Assembly: GCF_017873815.1 (NCBI RefSeq)
Contig: NZ_JAGGKQ010000018.1
Span: 1-60,218, forward strand
Direction: 5' to 3'
Source: Halorubrum alkaliphilum
Lineage (GTDB): Archaea > Halobacteriota > Halobacteria > Halobacteriales > Haloferacaceae
Length of the DNA: 60,218 nucleotides
The first letter of the stretch is position 1, and each line of letters begins with the position of its first letter. Shown piece by piece: positions 7,967 through 18,279 of the stretch. Below the pieces are notes generated by a model. The model worked only from the letters and a program-made list of their open reading frames with translations, ran no database searches and had not been told where the DNA came from. Made by a program: the position numbers and the translations under genes.

Positions 7967-9845
7967 TACCGTGTCGGGTGACGCAGTAGGGGAGACCTTT
8001 GACCTCAACCGCTTCGACATCTGGTGCTTTCACGACGGCTTCTCCCTTGCCGAAGTTCGGGAGATCTTTTTTGAACTCGGTGGGGATCGATGGCACGTCA
8101 TCGACGACCTCGGCCTTCAGTCCGAGGAAGATGTTTGTATTGATTTGCTTGATCACGTCGTCGTCAACGTCATCCGGATTCTGTGTGATGAGACACAGTC
8201 CAAGCTTGTACTTCCGTCCCTGCTTGACAGCGACGCGCGCCCGTCGGAGAATGTATTCTTCGCGGAGGCTGCTCGCACTCGCCAGGTAATTGTGCGCTTC
8301 GTCAACCGCGACGAGCATCGGCGTGTCACGAACTGCCGGATCAACCTGATAATCATCGATCTTGTTCTCGATGATGTACGAGAGGATCGACAGTACAGTG
8401 AGGCTCTCTTTCCCGCCGTTGAGGTGACTCGTTGGGATCACCGTCACCTGCCCTTCGCGGAACACCGTATCGGAGATGTCCGGGAGAAACGCAGTTCCCT
8501 GGTCGAACACCTGCCGGAATGTGTCACGGTCAACACGCCGATTCACTGCACTCCACGTTCCCCCCGCAATGTTGTTCTCCTCGCGTAGTCGGCTCTCATC
8601 GTAGTCGTGCTCGTCGAGGAACTCAAGGAAATCAATGTACTTCGGACGGTCAACGGAGCGGTCAGGGTAGCCGCCCTGCGAATCGAAGCACGAAAAGTAC
8701 GCGTTGATGCAGTCTTCGATCGCACCGCGTGTAACCTCGGTCGGCGTGTACGGCATCAGCATTTCAGGCCGACCACGGACGATCTCAAAGGGAATCGAGA
8801 GTTCACGGCTCTCCATCGTCGAAGGCGCATTCGTGCCGGCAACCTGCGGGACGAACACATTCAGGTCGTCGACGCCGCCGTGCTTGATGTTGTGTCGGCG
8901 GAGCTCCTGCTGTACCGCGTCATTGTTCACGACTGCGCTGTTGTCCTCGCGCATCTCCCAGTACTCGTTTTCGGGGTCGATGATGACGAGATTGAGCCGT
9001 CGCTGTTCCTCTTCACCTGTCTCGTGGTGGCGAATTGGATAGCGCTTCTCAGAGACGAACTGTCGCAACACGTTCTTCGTAAAGTGGGTCTTACCCTTCC
9101 CGGTCGAACCCGCAACGAGAGCGTGTCTGAACACGGCGGGCTCACCGTCCTCAACGTCTCCCGTCTCCCGATCGATCCCGGGGTTACTGAGGTAGTATGG
9201 GAAGTTCTCGTTGTTAACCGTCATCGGCTCGCCGCCGACAGAGAGCCATCCGGTGAAAATCCCCTCGCCCGGAATGTTCAGTCCGGTTCGGAGACAATCT
9301 TCATCACGAGCCAGCCGTGCTGGGGAGTTCGGTTTCGGAATCCGGTTGACAATGCCGCTCTCAATGTCATCCGATCCCACGTTTTTGAGAATAGCCAACG
9401 GTTCCAACTCGGCAACTTGGACGAACTCTGACTCGTCAAGGTCAACATGCGCGCTGATCTGGTTGTGGGCGTCAGATTTGTCGTCAAGATCAGTGTACGT
9501 CTCGTAGCGCAGCGAATCCGTCACTGCGAACAACTCACTCCCGTCGTCCGGATACGGGATCTGCACGTAATCACCAAGGCGGATCCCCGCTCTCGCTCCC
9601 GTTCGAATGAACGCGTTCACTTGATAGTCGCGTCTGCTGACGTGGATCTCCTCGCTTGCGAGGACGTGTCCAAGTTCATCATCTGTAGGTGTAGACACGC
9701 CATTCGGGACCGTTCGCTCCGGCACTTCAGTGCCGTCAGGCTCGGTGTCTACTGTACTTGATTCGTCGCTTTGTGTCTGTTCGGACTGCTCGGAGTTGTT
9801 TGCGACCGGGTCCTTGTCGAGAATGTCGTCGATGTTGTCACTCAT
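7962..9845 (-). CDS. herA: HerA hexameric DNA translocase
   Basis: 627 residues from ATG 9845, which overlaps the nurA stop by 8 bases; an upstream in-frame start at 10010 lies inside nurA and is unlikely. The first 60 residues are acidic and low-complexity, followed by the HAS-type beta-barrel (about 65-160), the Walker A motif GSTGKGKT at about 246-253, Walker B MLVAVDEAHNY, and a C-terminal LITQNPDDVDDDVIKQINTN with arginine-finger-like features. HerA is the ATP-driven motor that works with NurA in DNA end resection beside Mre11-Rad50. It is the last gene of an mre11-rad50-nurA-herA operon, and its stop coincides with a queC relic. HerA-like motors are also frequent in defence systems. Confidence 0.9.
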   Translation of the reverse strand: MSDNIDDILDKDPVANNSEQSEQTQSDESSTVDTEPDGTEVPERTVPNGVSTPTDDELGHVLASEEIHVSRRDYQVNAFIRTGARAGIRLGDYVQIPYPDDGSELFAVTDSLRYETYTDLDDKSDAHNQISAHVDLDESEFVQVAELEPLAILKNVGSDDIESGIVNRIPKPNSPARLARDEDCLRTGLNIPGEGIFTGWLSVGGEPMTVNNENFPYYLSNPGIDRETGDVEDGEPAVFRHALVAGSTGKGKTHFTKNVLRQFVSEKRYPIRHHETGEEEQRRLNLVIIDPENEYWEMREDNSAVVNNDAVQQELRRHNIKHGGVDDLNVFVPQVAGTNAPSTMESRELSIPFEIVRGRPEMLMPYTPTEVTRGAIEDCINAYFSCFDSQGGYPDRSVDRPKYIDFLEFLDEHDYDESRLREENNIAGGTWSAVNRRVDRDTFRQVFDQGTAFLPDISDTVFREGQVTVIPTSHLNGGKESLTVLSILSYIIENKIDDYQVDPAVRDTPMLVAVDEAHNYLASASSLREEYILRRARVAVKQGRKYKLGLCLITQNPDDVDDDVIKQINTNIFLGLKAEVVDDVPSIPTEFKKDLPNFGKGEAVVKAPDVEAVEVKGLPYCVTRHGN

Positions 9846-11118
9846 AGGTTCGGGAATCTTCGAGGTGGCTCCAACGCCCGTCGCGGTTATAGTCGAACGC
9901 AGACTCGACCGTTTGGAGCGCGTCACGGATCGTTTCGCGGTTGTCGGGACTGATGCGTGCGATGCGGTCGGCGCGCGCGACGGCTCGCGGCACGTCGCTT
10001 TGACGGGCAATTTCTTTGAGCGCTTTCAGGAGGATCTGTTCTCGACGCTCGTCATCAGTGAGAAACAGTATCGGCGTCTCGATTCGGAACACGTTCCCCG
10101 TTTTTGGTGTGCGAACATACGCGAACGCACGCCGGTACGCGTCCGGTTGACCGTGGCTGAGCTCATCAGACACTGCTGTCAGCAGATCGAATGAGTTGCC
10201 CCGGAGTTCGACATCTGTTTGGACGAACCAGGAGGTGTACGTGAGGTGGTCAAGGCTGTCATCGCGGAGCACTTCCCCGATGAACTGGTGGTCGCGGAGC
10301 CACGGAACGTCATGTAGCGTCCCGTGTGGGCCCCGGAGATCGTGTTGTGTGATCTTCGTTCTGAGCGAATCTGTGAGTTCACCCATTGAGGAGGTCTTCA
10401 CGACGCCCAACACGGGCACATCGCGTTCAAAACATGCATCGACGACTGCGACGTAGTTCTCGATGACATCAGTGGGAAGATCCCAGTTGCCGATCGGTGC
10501 GCCTTGCCCGGCACGGTCGAGCAGCGTCCAATAGATGACGCTGAGCGGATACACAGAACCGTCGAGGAACAGTGGCCCGTCCACCACGTCGAGACACCGC
10601 CGTGCGTGCTTCCCCTCTGCGAGCCGCTGTACGGTGGACGTAAGAATCGAGGTGACATTCGCTCGCTGACGCATCTCAGGGATGCGAATGATTTCGCCTT
10701 CGACACTCCCACGTTCAGTCTGTTCGTGGTGGAGTGTCACATCGTCGTCTTCGAGGTACACCCCAGTGACCACTGTCCCTCGGCGCTCGGCACTTCGATC
10801 GCTGTCAGCGCCGCTCACCCCGATTTTTGCGTGTGCTGTGTCGACGACGAGTCCGTTGTTGTATTCCAACGGCCGGGTCGTACTGGCATCGACACCGTAC
10901 GTCGGCTCGGTCCACGGGTCGTCAGTCCATGTCCCGAGCTCCGCCTTGCGAGTCTTGAAATACTCCGGTTCGCCGATCGGCTCAACCGTTCCCCCGTCAT
11001 ACCCAAGGAGCCCGAACAGTTCGCGGGCGTGTGCGGCCTGATCATTCACTTCGCGCGGGATGCCAGCATCAACGCGTTCGGCGAGCTGTCGCACCACGTC
11101 GAAAGCGCGTTCGTCCAT
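9838..11118 (-). CDS. nurA: NurA 5'-3' nuclease
   Basis: 426 residues. NurA features: an acidic metal site YGVDAS near residue 73, LFLDGSVYP near residue 185, VLGVVKTSS and the conserved C-terminal region with YRRAFAYVRTP. NurA degrades DNA strands when HerA drives DNA through the complex. The ATG at 11118 follows the rad50 stop directly (TAAATG), and its stop overlaps the herA start, so expression is coupled. The length is near the usual archaeal size. Confidence 0.88.
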   Translation of the reverse strand: MDERAFDVVRQLAERVDAGIPREVNDQAAHARELFGLLGYDGGTVEPIGEPEYFKTRKAELGTWTDDPWTEPTYGVDASTTRPLEYNNGLVVDTAHAKIGVSGADSDRSAERRGTVVTGVYLEDDDVTLHHEQTERGSVEGEIIRIPEMRQRANVTSILTSTVQRLAEGKHARRCLDVVDGPLFLDGSVYPLSVIYWTLLDRAGQGAPIGNWDLPTDVIENYVAVVDACFERDVPVLGVVKTSSMGELTDSLRTKITQHDLRGPHGTLHDVPWLRDHQFIGEVLRDDSLDHLTYTSWFVQTDVELRGNSFDLLTAVSDELSHGQPDAYRRAFAYVRTPKTGNVFRIETPILFLTDDERREQILLKALKEIARQSDVPRAVARADRIARISPDNRETIRDALQTVESAFDYNRDGRWSHLEDSRTYE

Positions 11119-14100
11119 TTACTCGTCACCTGGGATGCGTCCACCTCGATACACGTCGACTCTACTGGCGTTCGTGGCGTCGTCGATTGAGACTTCAATC
11201 TCGTGTTCAGCGCCCTGAATGAGTCGCTCGTCATGAGAGACCACAATCACTTGCGGGACATCCCACTCGGAGATACTGTCAAGCATCTGTTCGAGACGCC
11301 CGATGTGGCCCTTATCGAGGAATGTCGTCGGCTCATCGAGGATGAATGGCGGAAGACGACCGCTGTCGCCCTCACGCATTTCGGCGATGAGTTTGTAGAT
11401 GCCGGCTCGGAGCGCGAGGTTGACGATGGCACGTTCCCCGCCGCTGGCGTTACTCGGGTGTTCGAGCGTCCCGTCATCACGAAGTAACTGAATCGCATAT
11501 GGTGTGCCATCGGGGCCCTCTTCGAGGATACGCACCTGCTGGTAGCTACTGTTCTTGTAGATGTCGCTGAAGATGTCGTTCGTGTACTGGTTGATGTAGG
11601 CGAGGTACTGCTCACGGAGATCCGCCTTTGTGCTCCGATACACCGCGATCATGCGATCGAACTCGTCAGAACGCTCTTCTGCCCACTTCCGTTTTTCCTC
11701 TTCGAGTGCGAGTTGGTCGCGGAAGTACTTTAGATTCTCAAGGTCATTTGTAAGCACTGTCCGTGCTTCCTTGAGCGAGTCTAATTCGGTAGTCAGTTCG
11801 TCTAGTGTGGCCTCGCGCTCCTCGATCTTCTGCGTCGCCGTTTCTAACTTTTCTCGCTGCGCTTCGACATCGATGGACCCGAGTTCATCGTTGAGCTCAT
11901 CAATATCTTCCTCAACACCGGTGATCTGGGCGTTCAGGTTTTCGATTGTCTCCCGAGCGTGGCCGATATCCTTCTTATGGCCTGTGATCGTCGTCTCTAA
12001 TTCATCGATCTCTTCGTATGCATCCACCGTATCGGCAACGAGCTCGCGCTGTTCCGTTGCGGTTTCAACCGCTTGCTGAGCGTCCTCAAGCGCCGATTCG
12101 GCCTCAGCAACCGTATCGCGCTGCGCTTCAATCCGCTCGTCGTACTCGTCGATCTCTGCGTTCGCGTCAGCGATTTCGGCTTCAAGCTCCTCCTGTTCAG
12201 CTTCGAGATCAGCGAGCTCATCCGCAAGATCGTCCCGTTCTTGTCGGAGTTGGTCGACGGATTCGAAGGCTGCAACAACGTCTTCGCCTTCTTCAATCTC
12301 CGCTTCGAGCGACTCGATGTCCGACTTGAGGTTAGCGATCGTGGTTTCGAGATCCTCAACCTCCGATTCAGCAGATTCGAGCGTGGTCTCAGCGTCAACG
12401 AGTTCGGACTCGGCCTCGGAATGATCGTCCTGTAACGACTCACGCTCGTCTTCGAGCGTACTCACGCGCTCAGCTTTCACCTCAACCGTATCGTCACGGA
12501 AGCCCCGCAGTTCGATCGCCTCTTCACGACACTCGTCGAGAGCGTCTCGCCGGTCGACAAGCGCATCGTGTTCTTCTCTCGCTTCGGCAAGGTCGGCTTC
12601 AACCTCGGTGAGTTCGGATTCGATGTCTGTGAGTTCGGTCTCAACGTGAGACGGATCGACATCTTGGCCGCACTTCGGGCACGTCGCTACTCCATCGAGT
12701 GCCTGTAGCTCGTCGCGGTCTTCCTCAAGCGTCGTTTTGCGCGCCTCGAATTCCGTGACCGTCGTGTTCGCTGTCTCGATTGCGTCCTGTAACTCTCCCT
12801 TCGTTTCCGGGATCCGTTCGTCGATGAGCGTCTGCAGCGTGTCACCGGACACGCTCAAGTCAACGGTAGTGAGATCGGCATCGAGGCCCTCAAGATCTTC
12901 CTCGAATTGATTTTTTGCCTCCGTTTTCGCCTCACGGGCGTCTTCGAGTTCCGACTCCACCTCCGCGAGGTCGTCCGACAACTGGTCTATCTCGTCACGT
13001 GCGTCCGTGACGGCTGCTTGCGCCTCTTCACGTGTTGATTCGGCTGCGTCGAGAGACGCCTCAGCAGCGGCACGCTCTTCCGACAGTTCATTTTTCTCTG
13101 TCGTCAACCCCTCAACGCGTGTGTCGACAGTCTCTCGCGTCTCGTCAGTAATTGTGTCCGGACAGGACTCGTCTGGGAGGAACTCGGTGGTTACAGCGTC
13201 TCGCTTCTCGACGGCGGTCGCAACGTCTTCCTCCGCAGCCTCGACATCATCCGCTACGCTCTCCTTCTCTTCGAGCAGGTGATCGAGGTCCGCTTCGAGC
13301 TCTGCGGCTTCCTCGCGTGACGCATCTCGTTCGTCGATAAGTCGATCTCGCTCCGTCTCCGCGTGGTCGAGCGTTCCCTCCCGATCTGTTTGCTCGATCT
13401 GTGCCGCTTCGACCGCTTCCTGTGCGGCACTCAACGCTTCTTTAGCGCTCTCTTCCGTCGAAAGATCAGCGGTTATCGGGTCTGTTGTCGATGGGTCATC
13501 GAGCTGGTTGAGTGCCTCTTGGTTCTCGTCGATATCATCGTGGAGCGTGTCGATCTCCGTTTCGGTCTCCGCAATTGCCGTCTCGGCGTCCTCGATTTCA
13601 CGTTGTTTCGCTGCTCGCTCTTCGATGAGTTCCTCGCGCTCCTCTTCGGCCTCTTCAAGCTCGGTCTGTAACTCGTCGTGATTTTCAAGGCGTTGCTCGA
13701 CGTCCTCTTTCGCGTCTCGGAGCTCCTGCAGGAACTCCTCTATCTCCTCGATTTCTGCCTGTTGATCCGAGATCTCCGCCTCTTTATCGGCAATGGCGGC
13801 CTCGTAGCCCTCGACATCATGATCAAACTGCTCGTCAATGGTCTCACGATGGTTCTCAGCGGATTGCTCATTTTCACTCGCAATGCGACCCATCGCACGA
13901 CGGGCACCCTTTGCCCGGAGTTCATAGCGATCGATCCGATCGAGTCCGAGCAGGTCATCGATGAGCTCCGCCCGAGCGTCGTCGTCAAACAGGCTATCAA
14001 CCTCCCCCTGCTGTACGTACACCGAACGAGAGAAACTGTCCTCGTCCATGCCGACCACATCGACGACTTCCGAACTGACGTCACGAATCCCTGAGATGGG

Positions 14101-14427
14101 CTCCGAGAGTGCGGGCGAGTCAAGCTCTGCGCTGTTTTGCCCCTCCGTATCGATTGACCATGTGACGGTGTACGGTGTCTCTGCCACTTCGAACGTCAAC
14201 TCGATCTCGCCTTCTCTCGTACCTCGCCTGACGATATCGTCGAGATTGAAATCGTTCGACCCGACGTTCCGGATATTCGAGAGGAAGAGTCCGCCGAAAA
14301 TCCCCATGAGCAGTGTCGTCTTCCCGGCACCGTTCTCTCCATGGACGAGCATCGTTCCCTCGGGGAACGCGATCGATTCGTCCTCGTAGCTTCGGATGTT
14401 CTGTAGGTCTAGATCAGTGACTTTCAT
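11119..14427 (-). CDS. rad50: Rad50 ATPase, unusually long
   Basis: 1102 residues, longer than the 880-900 usual in archaea. The N-terminal ATPase half has GENGAGKTTLL (Walker A) and the Q-loop VYVQQGEVDSLF. Two very long coiled-coil arms flank a zinc hook CPKCGQDVDPSH at about residue 590. The C-terminal half has the signature ASGGERAIVNLALR and FILDEPTTFLD (Walker B plus D-loop). With Mre11 it holds and processes DNA ends. The ATG overlaps the mre11 stop (ATGA). Arms longer than usual may distinguish this island-borne copy from a chromosomal core copy elsewhere, which cannot be checked here. Confidence 0.92.
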   Translation of the reverse strand: MKVTDLDLQNIRSYEDESIAFPEGTMLVHGENGAGKTTLLMGIFGGLFLSNIRNVGSNDFNLDDIVRRGTREGEIELTFEVAETPYTVTWSIDTEGQNSAELDSPALSEPISGIRDVSSEVVDVVGMDEDSFSRSVYVQQGEVDSLFDDDARAELIDDLLGLDRIDRYELRAKGARRAMGRIASENEQSAENHRETIDEQFDHDVEGYEAAIADKEAEISDQQAEIEEIEEFLQELRDAKEDVEQRLENHDELQTELEEAEEEREELIEERAAKQREIEDAETAIAETETEIDTLHDDIDENQEALNQLDDPSTTDPITADLSTEESAKEALSAAQEAVEAAQIEQTDREGTLDHAETERDRLIDERDASREEAAELEADLDHLLEEKESVADDVEAAEEDVATAVEKRDAVTTEFLPDESCPDTITDETRETVDTRVEGLTTEKNELSEERAAAEASLDAAESTREEAQAAVTDARDEIDQLSDDLAEVESELEDAREAKTEAKNQFEEDLEGLDADLTTVDLSVSGDTLQTLIDERIPETKGELQDAIETANTTVTEFEARKTTLEEDRDELQALDGVATCPKCGQDVDPSHVETELTDIESELTEVEADLAEAREEHDALVDRRDALDECREEAIELRGFRDDTVEVKAERVSTLEDERESLQDDHSEAESELVDAETTLESAESEVEDLETTIANLKSDIESLEAEIEEGEDVVAAFESVDQLRQERDDLADELADLEAEQEELEAEIADANAEIDEYDERIEAQRDTVAEAESALEDAQQAVETATEQRELVADTVDAYEEIDELETTITGHKKDIGHARETIENLNAQITGVEEDIDELNDELGSIDVEAQREKLETATQKIEEREATLDELTTELDSLKEARTVLTNDLENLKYFRDQLALEEEKRKWAEERSDEFDRMIAVYRSTKADLREQYLAYINQYTNDIFSDIYKNSSYQQVRILEEGPDGTPYAIQLLRDDGTLEHPSNASGGERAIVNLALRAGIYKLIAEMREGDSGRLPPFILDEPTTFLDKGHIGRLEQMLDSISEWDVPQVIVVSHDERLIQGAEHEIEVSIDDATNASRVDVYRGGRIPGDE

Positions 14428-15617
14428 TCGTCAACCTCCAACGATTCGACGCCCTCCGGCGTCTCTTCCGGTCCGGCATCATCAAATGCTTCGCGCTGGG
14501 CATCACGGAGCGACTCAGCGAAGGTGTCCGCGACACGATTCACGTTCGTGTCGAGTTCATCCGCTTTCCGAACCTGCTGATCGACGTCGAGCGCAACCGT
14601 CGAAAAGTCCTCATCCGCGAGTTTCTCCTCGATGGCCCCGTCGAGTCCCTGTAGCGACATGGCCTCGATTGACTCGACGTCAAGATCAACGCGCCCACGA
14701 TTGTCGTCGACGCTCACGACAGCAGCACCGGCTTCGCGTGCCATCTGCGTCACCTCGTTGGCAGTGACCGCGGCCCGCTCACCACTCAACTCGATCTTCG
14801 CCACAGCCCCCTCAAGATCATGTCTCTCAAGCACGTCACGGGCGTGGGTCGCCCCGTCATCCTCACCGAAAGCGATTTCAAACACCGCGAACGGTCGCGT
14901 CTCCAACTCAATCTGCCGACGGTGAATCCCGCTGTTATCGATATCGAGCAGCTGTACGACGCCCGTCTCTTCCTGATCTTTCCCGCCACGCTCTGTCGCA
15001 CTCGCGTACCAGACATCAGTCCCGTCCACGACCGAACTCGCCGGCTGGTGGAGGTCGCCCAGCGCGAGCCCATCAAGATCGATCCCGGCTCGGTCAATAA
15101 CCTCGGAAGCTGGGTAGACACGCCCCATTCCGTGAACAAGCGGCGTGAGGAGTTCGTGCATACACAGGATCGTCCACGCCGCCTCCGCAGGCGGTTCTTC
15201 GAGTTCTAAGTCGATATTGTCCCACACGCTCGGCCGCACGGCGTCGATCCCGTACAGCGCAACCTCACCGACCATCGTCGGCTCTTTGCCGAGGCGAGCA
15301 GCAGCGCTCGTCCGCCGGAGGAGATCAAGCCACTGCTCGTCGTTTTTTCGTTCGTGGTTCCCCACGATCCCGTAAAACGGAATTCCGTGCTCTTCAAGCG
15401 GCTTCAACGCATCAGCGGCCCGCATCACCGTCGGGAGCGACGGAACCGGATCGTCAAATAAGTCCCCCGTATGAATCACGGCATCAACGTCACGCTCGAC
15501 CGCAACCTCGATCGCCTGCTCGAAGGCTTTTGCAAAGTCCTCACGTCGAATATCCGATCCATACTGTCGCTTCCCCAGATGGGTGTCACTGATGTGGAGG
15601 ATACGTGTTCTAGGCAC
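14424..15617 (-). CDS. mre11: Mre11 nuclease
   Basis: 397 residues with the calcineurin-like phosphoesterase motifs in order: HISDTHLGKRQ, HTGDLFDDP, GIVGNHER, a later CMHELL, and LGDLHQP where many Mre11 proteins have GHxH. The fold gives a manganese-dependent 3'-5' exonuclease and endonuclease partner of Rad50. The start is a GTG at 15617, about 27 bases from a strong TATA box, and no better ATG exists. It is the first gene of the four-gene operon. Confidence 0.9.
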   Translation of the reverse strand: MPRTRILHISDTHLGKRQYGSDIRREDFAKAFEQAIEVAVERDVDAVIHTGDLFDDPVPSLPTVMRAADALKPLEEHGIPFYGIVGNHERKNDEQWLDLLRRTSAAARLGKEPTMVGEVALYGIDAVRPSVWDNIDLELEEPPAEAAWTILCMHELLTPLVHGMGRVYPASEVIDRAGIDLDGLALGDLHQPASSVVDGTDVWYASATERGGKDQEETGVVQLLDIDNSGIHRRQIELETRPFAVFEIAFGEDDGATHARDVLERHDLEGAVAKIELSGERAAVTANEVTQMAREAGAAVVSVDDNRGRVDLDVESIEAMSLQGLDGAIEEKLADEDFSTVALDVDQQVRKADELDTNVNRVADTFAESLRDAQREAFDDAGPEETPEGVESLEVDE

Positions 15618-15640
15618 TACCAGTAGATGTTAGCGTGGCT

Positions 15641-15650
15641 ATATAAAAGT
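15641..15650 (-). promoter_or_regulatory. TATA box of the mre11-rad50-nurA-herA operon
   Basis: The minus strand reads CTTTTATATAG, a near-consensus haloarchaeal TATA element 25-30 bases before the GTG start of mre11, which predicts a leaderless transcript. The divergent gene at 15889 must have its own promoter in the 240-base gap. Confidence 0.65.
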
Positions 15651-15888
15651 CGAGTAACCGGAGTGAAAGTGGACGACTGCGGCGACTCTACCGTCGTGAT
15701 CGCAGTGGAGTGTAGAGTGACTTGTTATACTCTTCACAGCGGGAATTTCTACGCTCTAGATTACTCGTAGACGGCGTTTGTTCGATGAAATTGCCCTTGG
15801 AATCCCTCTTGTTGCGATGAATAACCATCTATGGGAGCATATGTAAACCGACACATCATTATGACCTGCGAATAGAGTAGAAGTTCAG

Positions 15889-18279
15889 GTGAATCTCTCT
15901 TATCATCATGCGAACCCGCGCGGGGGAAATGAGTCCTTCCTCTTGCGATTTCAATCTGCGAACACCGATAGTCCGACAACCATCTTAGTCGATGCCGGGG
16001 CAGAACTTGAGCTTGATCGGATACTGAATCCCGGCGAAACAATTGATGCTGTCTGTCTCACTCACGCGCACTCGGATCATTACCAGTCTCTCAATCAGTG
16101 TGTAGACCCCGACACGTCAGTATACACCTCGCCAGCAACGGCGAAAATCATCGGCGACGTGTTCGATATCGCCACACAACAGACAGGCGTTGAAGCGGAT
16201 GATTCGATGGTAGCGGCGATCGAACCGGTCGACGAGTGGACGTCGGTCGGATCAGAAGTAGCGTTTCATCCGGTTCCTGCCGGCCACGTCCCAGGGGCAG
16301 TGGGGTACCTATTCCGATTTGAGAAGGATCAGGGTGTCGACACCGGGTATATTCTTGCGACGGGTGATTTTACACTCACCCGGGCGGGCGGCTATCCGGG
16401 ACTCCCACTTGAGTCGATTCAAGACGTAGATGTTCTATTTCTCACCGTGGCGACGAGCAGCAACTTCTCTTCAGAGTTGTCTGAGGGGCTAGGTATTGCG
16501 CTACAGCAAGCACATAGCGGAATGCAGACACTCGTCACGACAAGCGGTATTGTGGGTGTTCACGTTGCGTATCTATTGGGCGCGTTGATTGAGCAATTTG
16601 AACTTGGAGTCCAAGTACGCGTCGTTGGGCAGGCCGCAAAGCTGTATGAGCGATTGGGATACGAGGCAGACACTGTCCAACCTGTCCCGGAGTTTTCGCA
16701 TACCGATGAGGCCTTAGGACGCGGGATAATCACGATCGCTGGCCCAGATGTTCCGAGTGAACGTAGTTCTGGCCGACTATATGGCGTGTTACGGGATCAG
16801 CCAGACGCGTGTGTCGTACAGCTGATTGGGTCCGGTCAATCTCCGATTCGGAGTGGACAGTGTACCGTTCATGACTTCCGCATCGTGAACCATCCGGAAT
16901 ACGACGCGCTTGAATCGGTACATGAGTCGGCTAACCCACAGCACACCGTTATCACACATACGCATCGCGGGGCTGGTAACCAATTCAATTATCTCGATAG
17001 TAACGTTTGGTCACCATCGGATGCTGACGAGTACACGCTGTACGCGAATGGACAGTGGCGCGCACCGCCGTGGGCTCCCAACGGCGGTCGGACCCCAACA
17101 CAAGCCACGACGCAAAGCGTCCGTGCATTAACTGAAACAGATCTCTTTTCCGATGTTGATTTGCCCAGTCTATCACGTTCCCCAACGGTCGATCTTCCCG
17201 CTGAAGGCATTGACATCGAGCACGTGAAACAGGTACTGGCCCAGGAGACGGCGTATACCGGCCCGACCACAACAGAGGCTTCTGATAGCGCTTCCGGCTC
17301 CTCGACGGCAACTGCCCGAAAATCAGACTCACCCAGCATGACAACCTCAGATGACGATCAGGACGATACTAAATCCGACTCGCAAGGCTCACCTGCCGAA
17401 TCCGTAGGGCTTGTTCGCACTACTGGCGCATCATTCAACCAACTTGATGACTGGGTTGTGTCTGCAATACAATCCGGGGAGCTCTCAAAAGGAGATCTCA
17501 AAGAAATCGTACGGCGTAGTCAGCAGCCAGCGACATCGGCAGACGAAACCGAGTCACCTGATGATGATAATACCGATAGCGCTGGTGATGCCGATCACAA
17601 TACATCACAATCAGATTCAGCTCGTTCAACCGCTGAGTCTGATGATTCGGACGCTACTACGCCGGCAGACAGTGATGAGGATGTGAATTCTCCTGATGCT
17701 CCATCTGTGTCGTCGGATTCGAAGCCGGAAACAGAAACAACCGAAACTCAATCCACATCGGAGAATTCGGAAACAGAAACAACCGAAACTCAACCCGCAC
17801 CAGAATCCCCCACTACATCGCCTGAGCAGGAAGACCACCGGGCATTCTCCGTTGTGTTAGAGCCGCTAACAACTGCACTTGCCACTCACCTCATAGCAGA
17901 GACTGACGAAGGTCCGATGACCATCGCTGATGTTGCTACCGACGCGACGACAGCATACCTTGGTGACCGACTTCGTGGAGCAGAGACTGAGCCGGAGACT
18001 AGTGCCTCCTCACAATCGTCGATAGTGGATCAGGCCTTAGCTGGCGTAGTTGCGGATTCCGATGAGTTCAGTAATCTTGATTCGTTCAAAACCACGGCCT
18101 ACGGAGAACTCCTTGGAGATCTTGTCGGACTCGACAAAGACGATCAGACACCAAGTGTAACGATCCGCGTTGACCCAGCCCTCGTTGACGCCGTTACCGA
18201 ACATCCTGCGTCGCCTACTCAATCACGTGATGATGTCGTCGCTACCGCGGTTCGATGGTACGCAGGGACCGACACATAG
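15889..18279 (+). CDS. Metallo-beta-lactamase-fold protein with long acidic linker and C-terminal domain
   Basis: 796 residues from a GTG start. Residues 1 to about 390 form a metallo-beta-lactamase fold, possibly of the beta-CASP nuclease group: LTHAHSDHYQSL (HxHxDH), PAGHVPGAVGY (next histidine), ATGDFTLTRAGG (aspartate) and THTHRGAG late. Residues about 440-650 are a disordered, very acidic linker with a repeated unit ETETTETQ. The last 130 residues are ordered again and end in a segment that could be a ribbon-helix-helix-like helix pair (PSVTIRVDPALVDAVTEH then DDVVATAVRWY). Such a fold could cut DNA or RNA. It is the first gene of the rightward module in the queC-bounded stretch. The precise substrate is not readable from sequence. 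Confidence 0.75.
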   Translation: MNLSYHHANPRGGNESFLLRFQSANTDSPTTILVDAGAELELDRILNPGETIDAVCLTHAHSDHYQSLNQCVDPDTSVYTSPATAKIIGDVFDIATQQTGVEADDSMVAAIEPVDEWTSVGSEVAFHPVPAGHVPGAVGYLFRFEKDQGVDTGYILATGDFTLTRAGGYPGLPLESIQDVDVLFLTVATSSNFSSELSEGLGIALQQAHSGMQTLVTTSGIVGVHVAYLLGALIEQFELGVQVRVVGQAAKLYERLGYEADTVQPVPEFSHTDEALGRGIITIAGPDVPSERSSGRLYGVLRDQPDACVVQLIGSGQSPIRSGQCTVHDFRIVNHPEYDALESVHESANPQHTVITHTHRGAGNQFNYLDSNVWSPSDADEYTLYANGQWRAPPWAPNGGRTPTQATTQSVRALTETDLFSDVDLPSLSRSPTVDLPAEGIDIEHVKQVLAQETAYTGPTTTEASDSASGSSTATARKSDSPSMTTSDDDQDDTKSDSQGSPAESVGLVRTTGASFNQLDDWVVSAIQSGELSKGDLKEIVRRSQQPATSADETESPDDDNTDSAGDADHNTSQSDSARSTAESDDSDATTPADSDEDVNSPDAPSVSSDSKPETETTETQSTSENSETETTETQPAPESPTTSPEQEDHRAFSVVLEPLTTALATHLIAETDEGPMTIADVATDATTAYLGDRLRGAETEPETSASSQSSIVDQALAGVVADSDEFSNLDSFKTTAYGELLGDLVGLDKDDQTPSVTIRVDPALVDAVTEHPASPTQSRDDVVATAVRWYAGTDT

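Noticed and set aside
12018-14389. Plus-strand frames opposite rad50, some over 100 codons
   Set aside because: They arise from the biased codons of the long coiled coil and show only serine- and leucine-rich shadow sequence.
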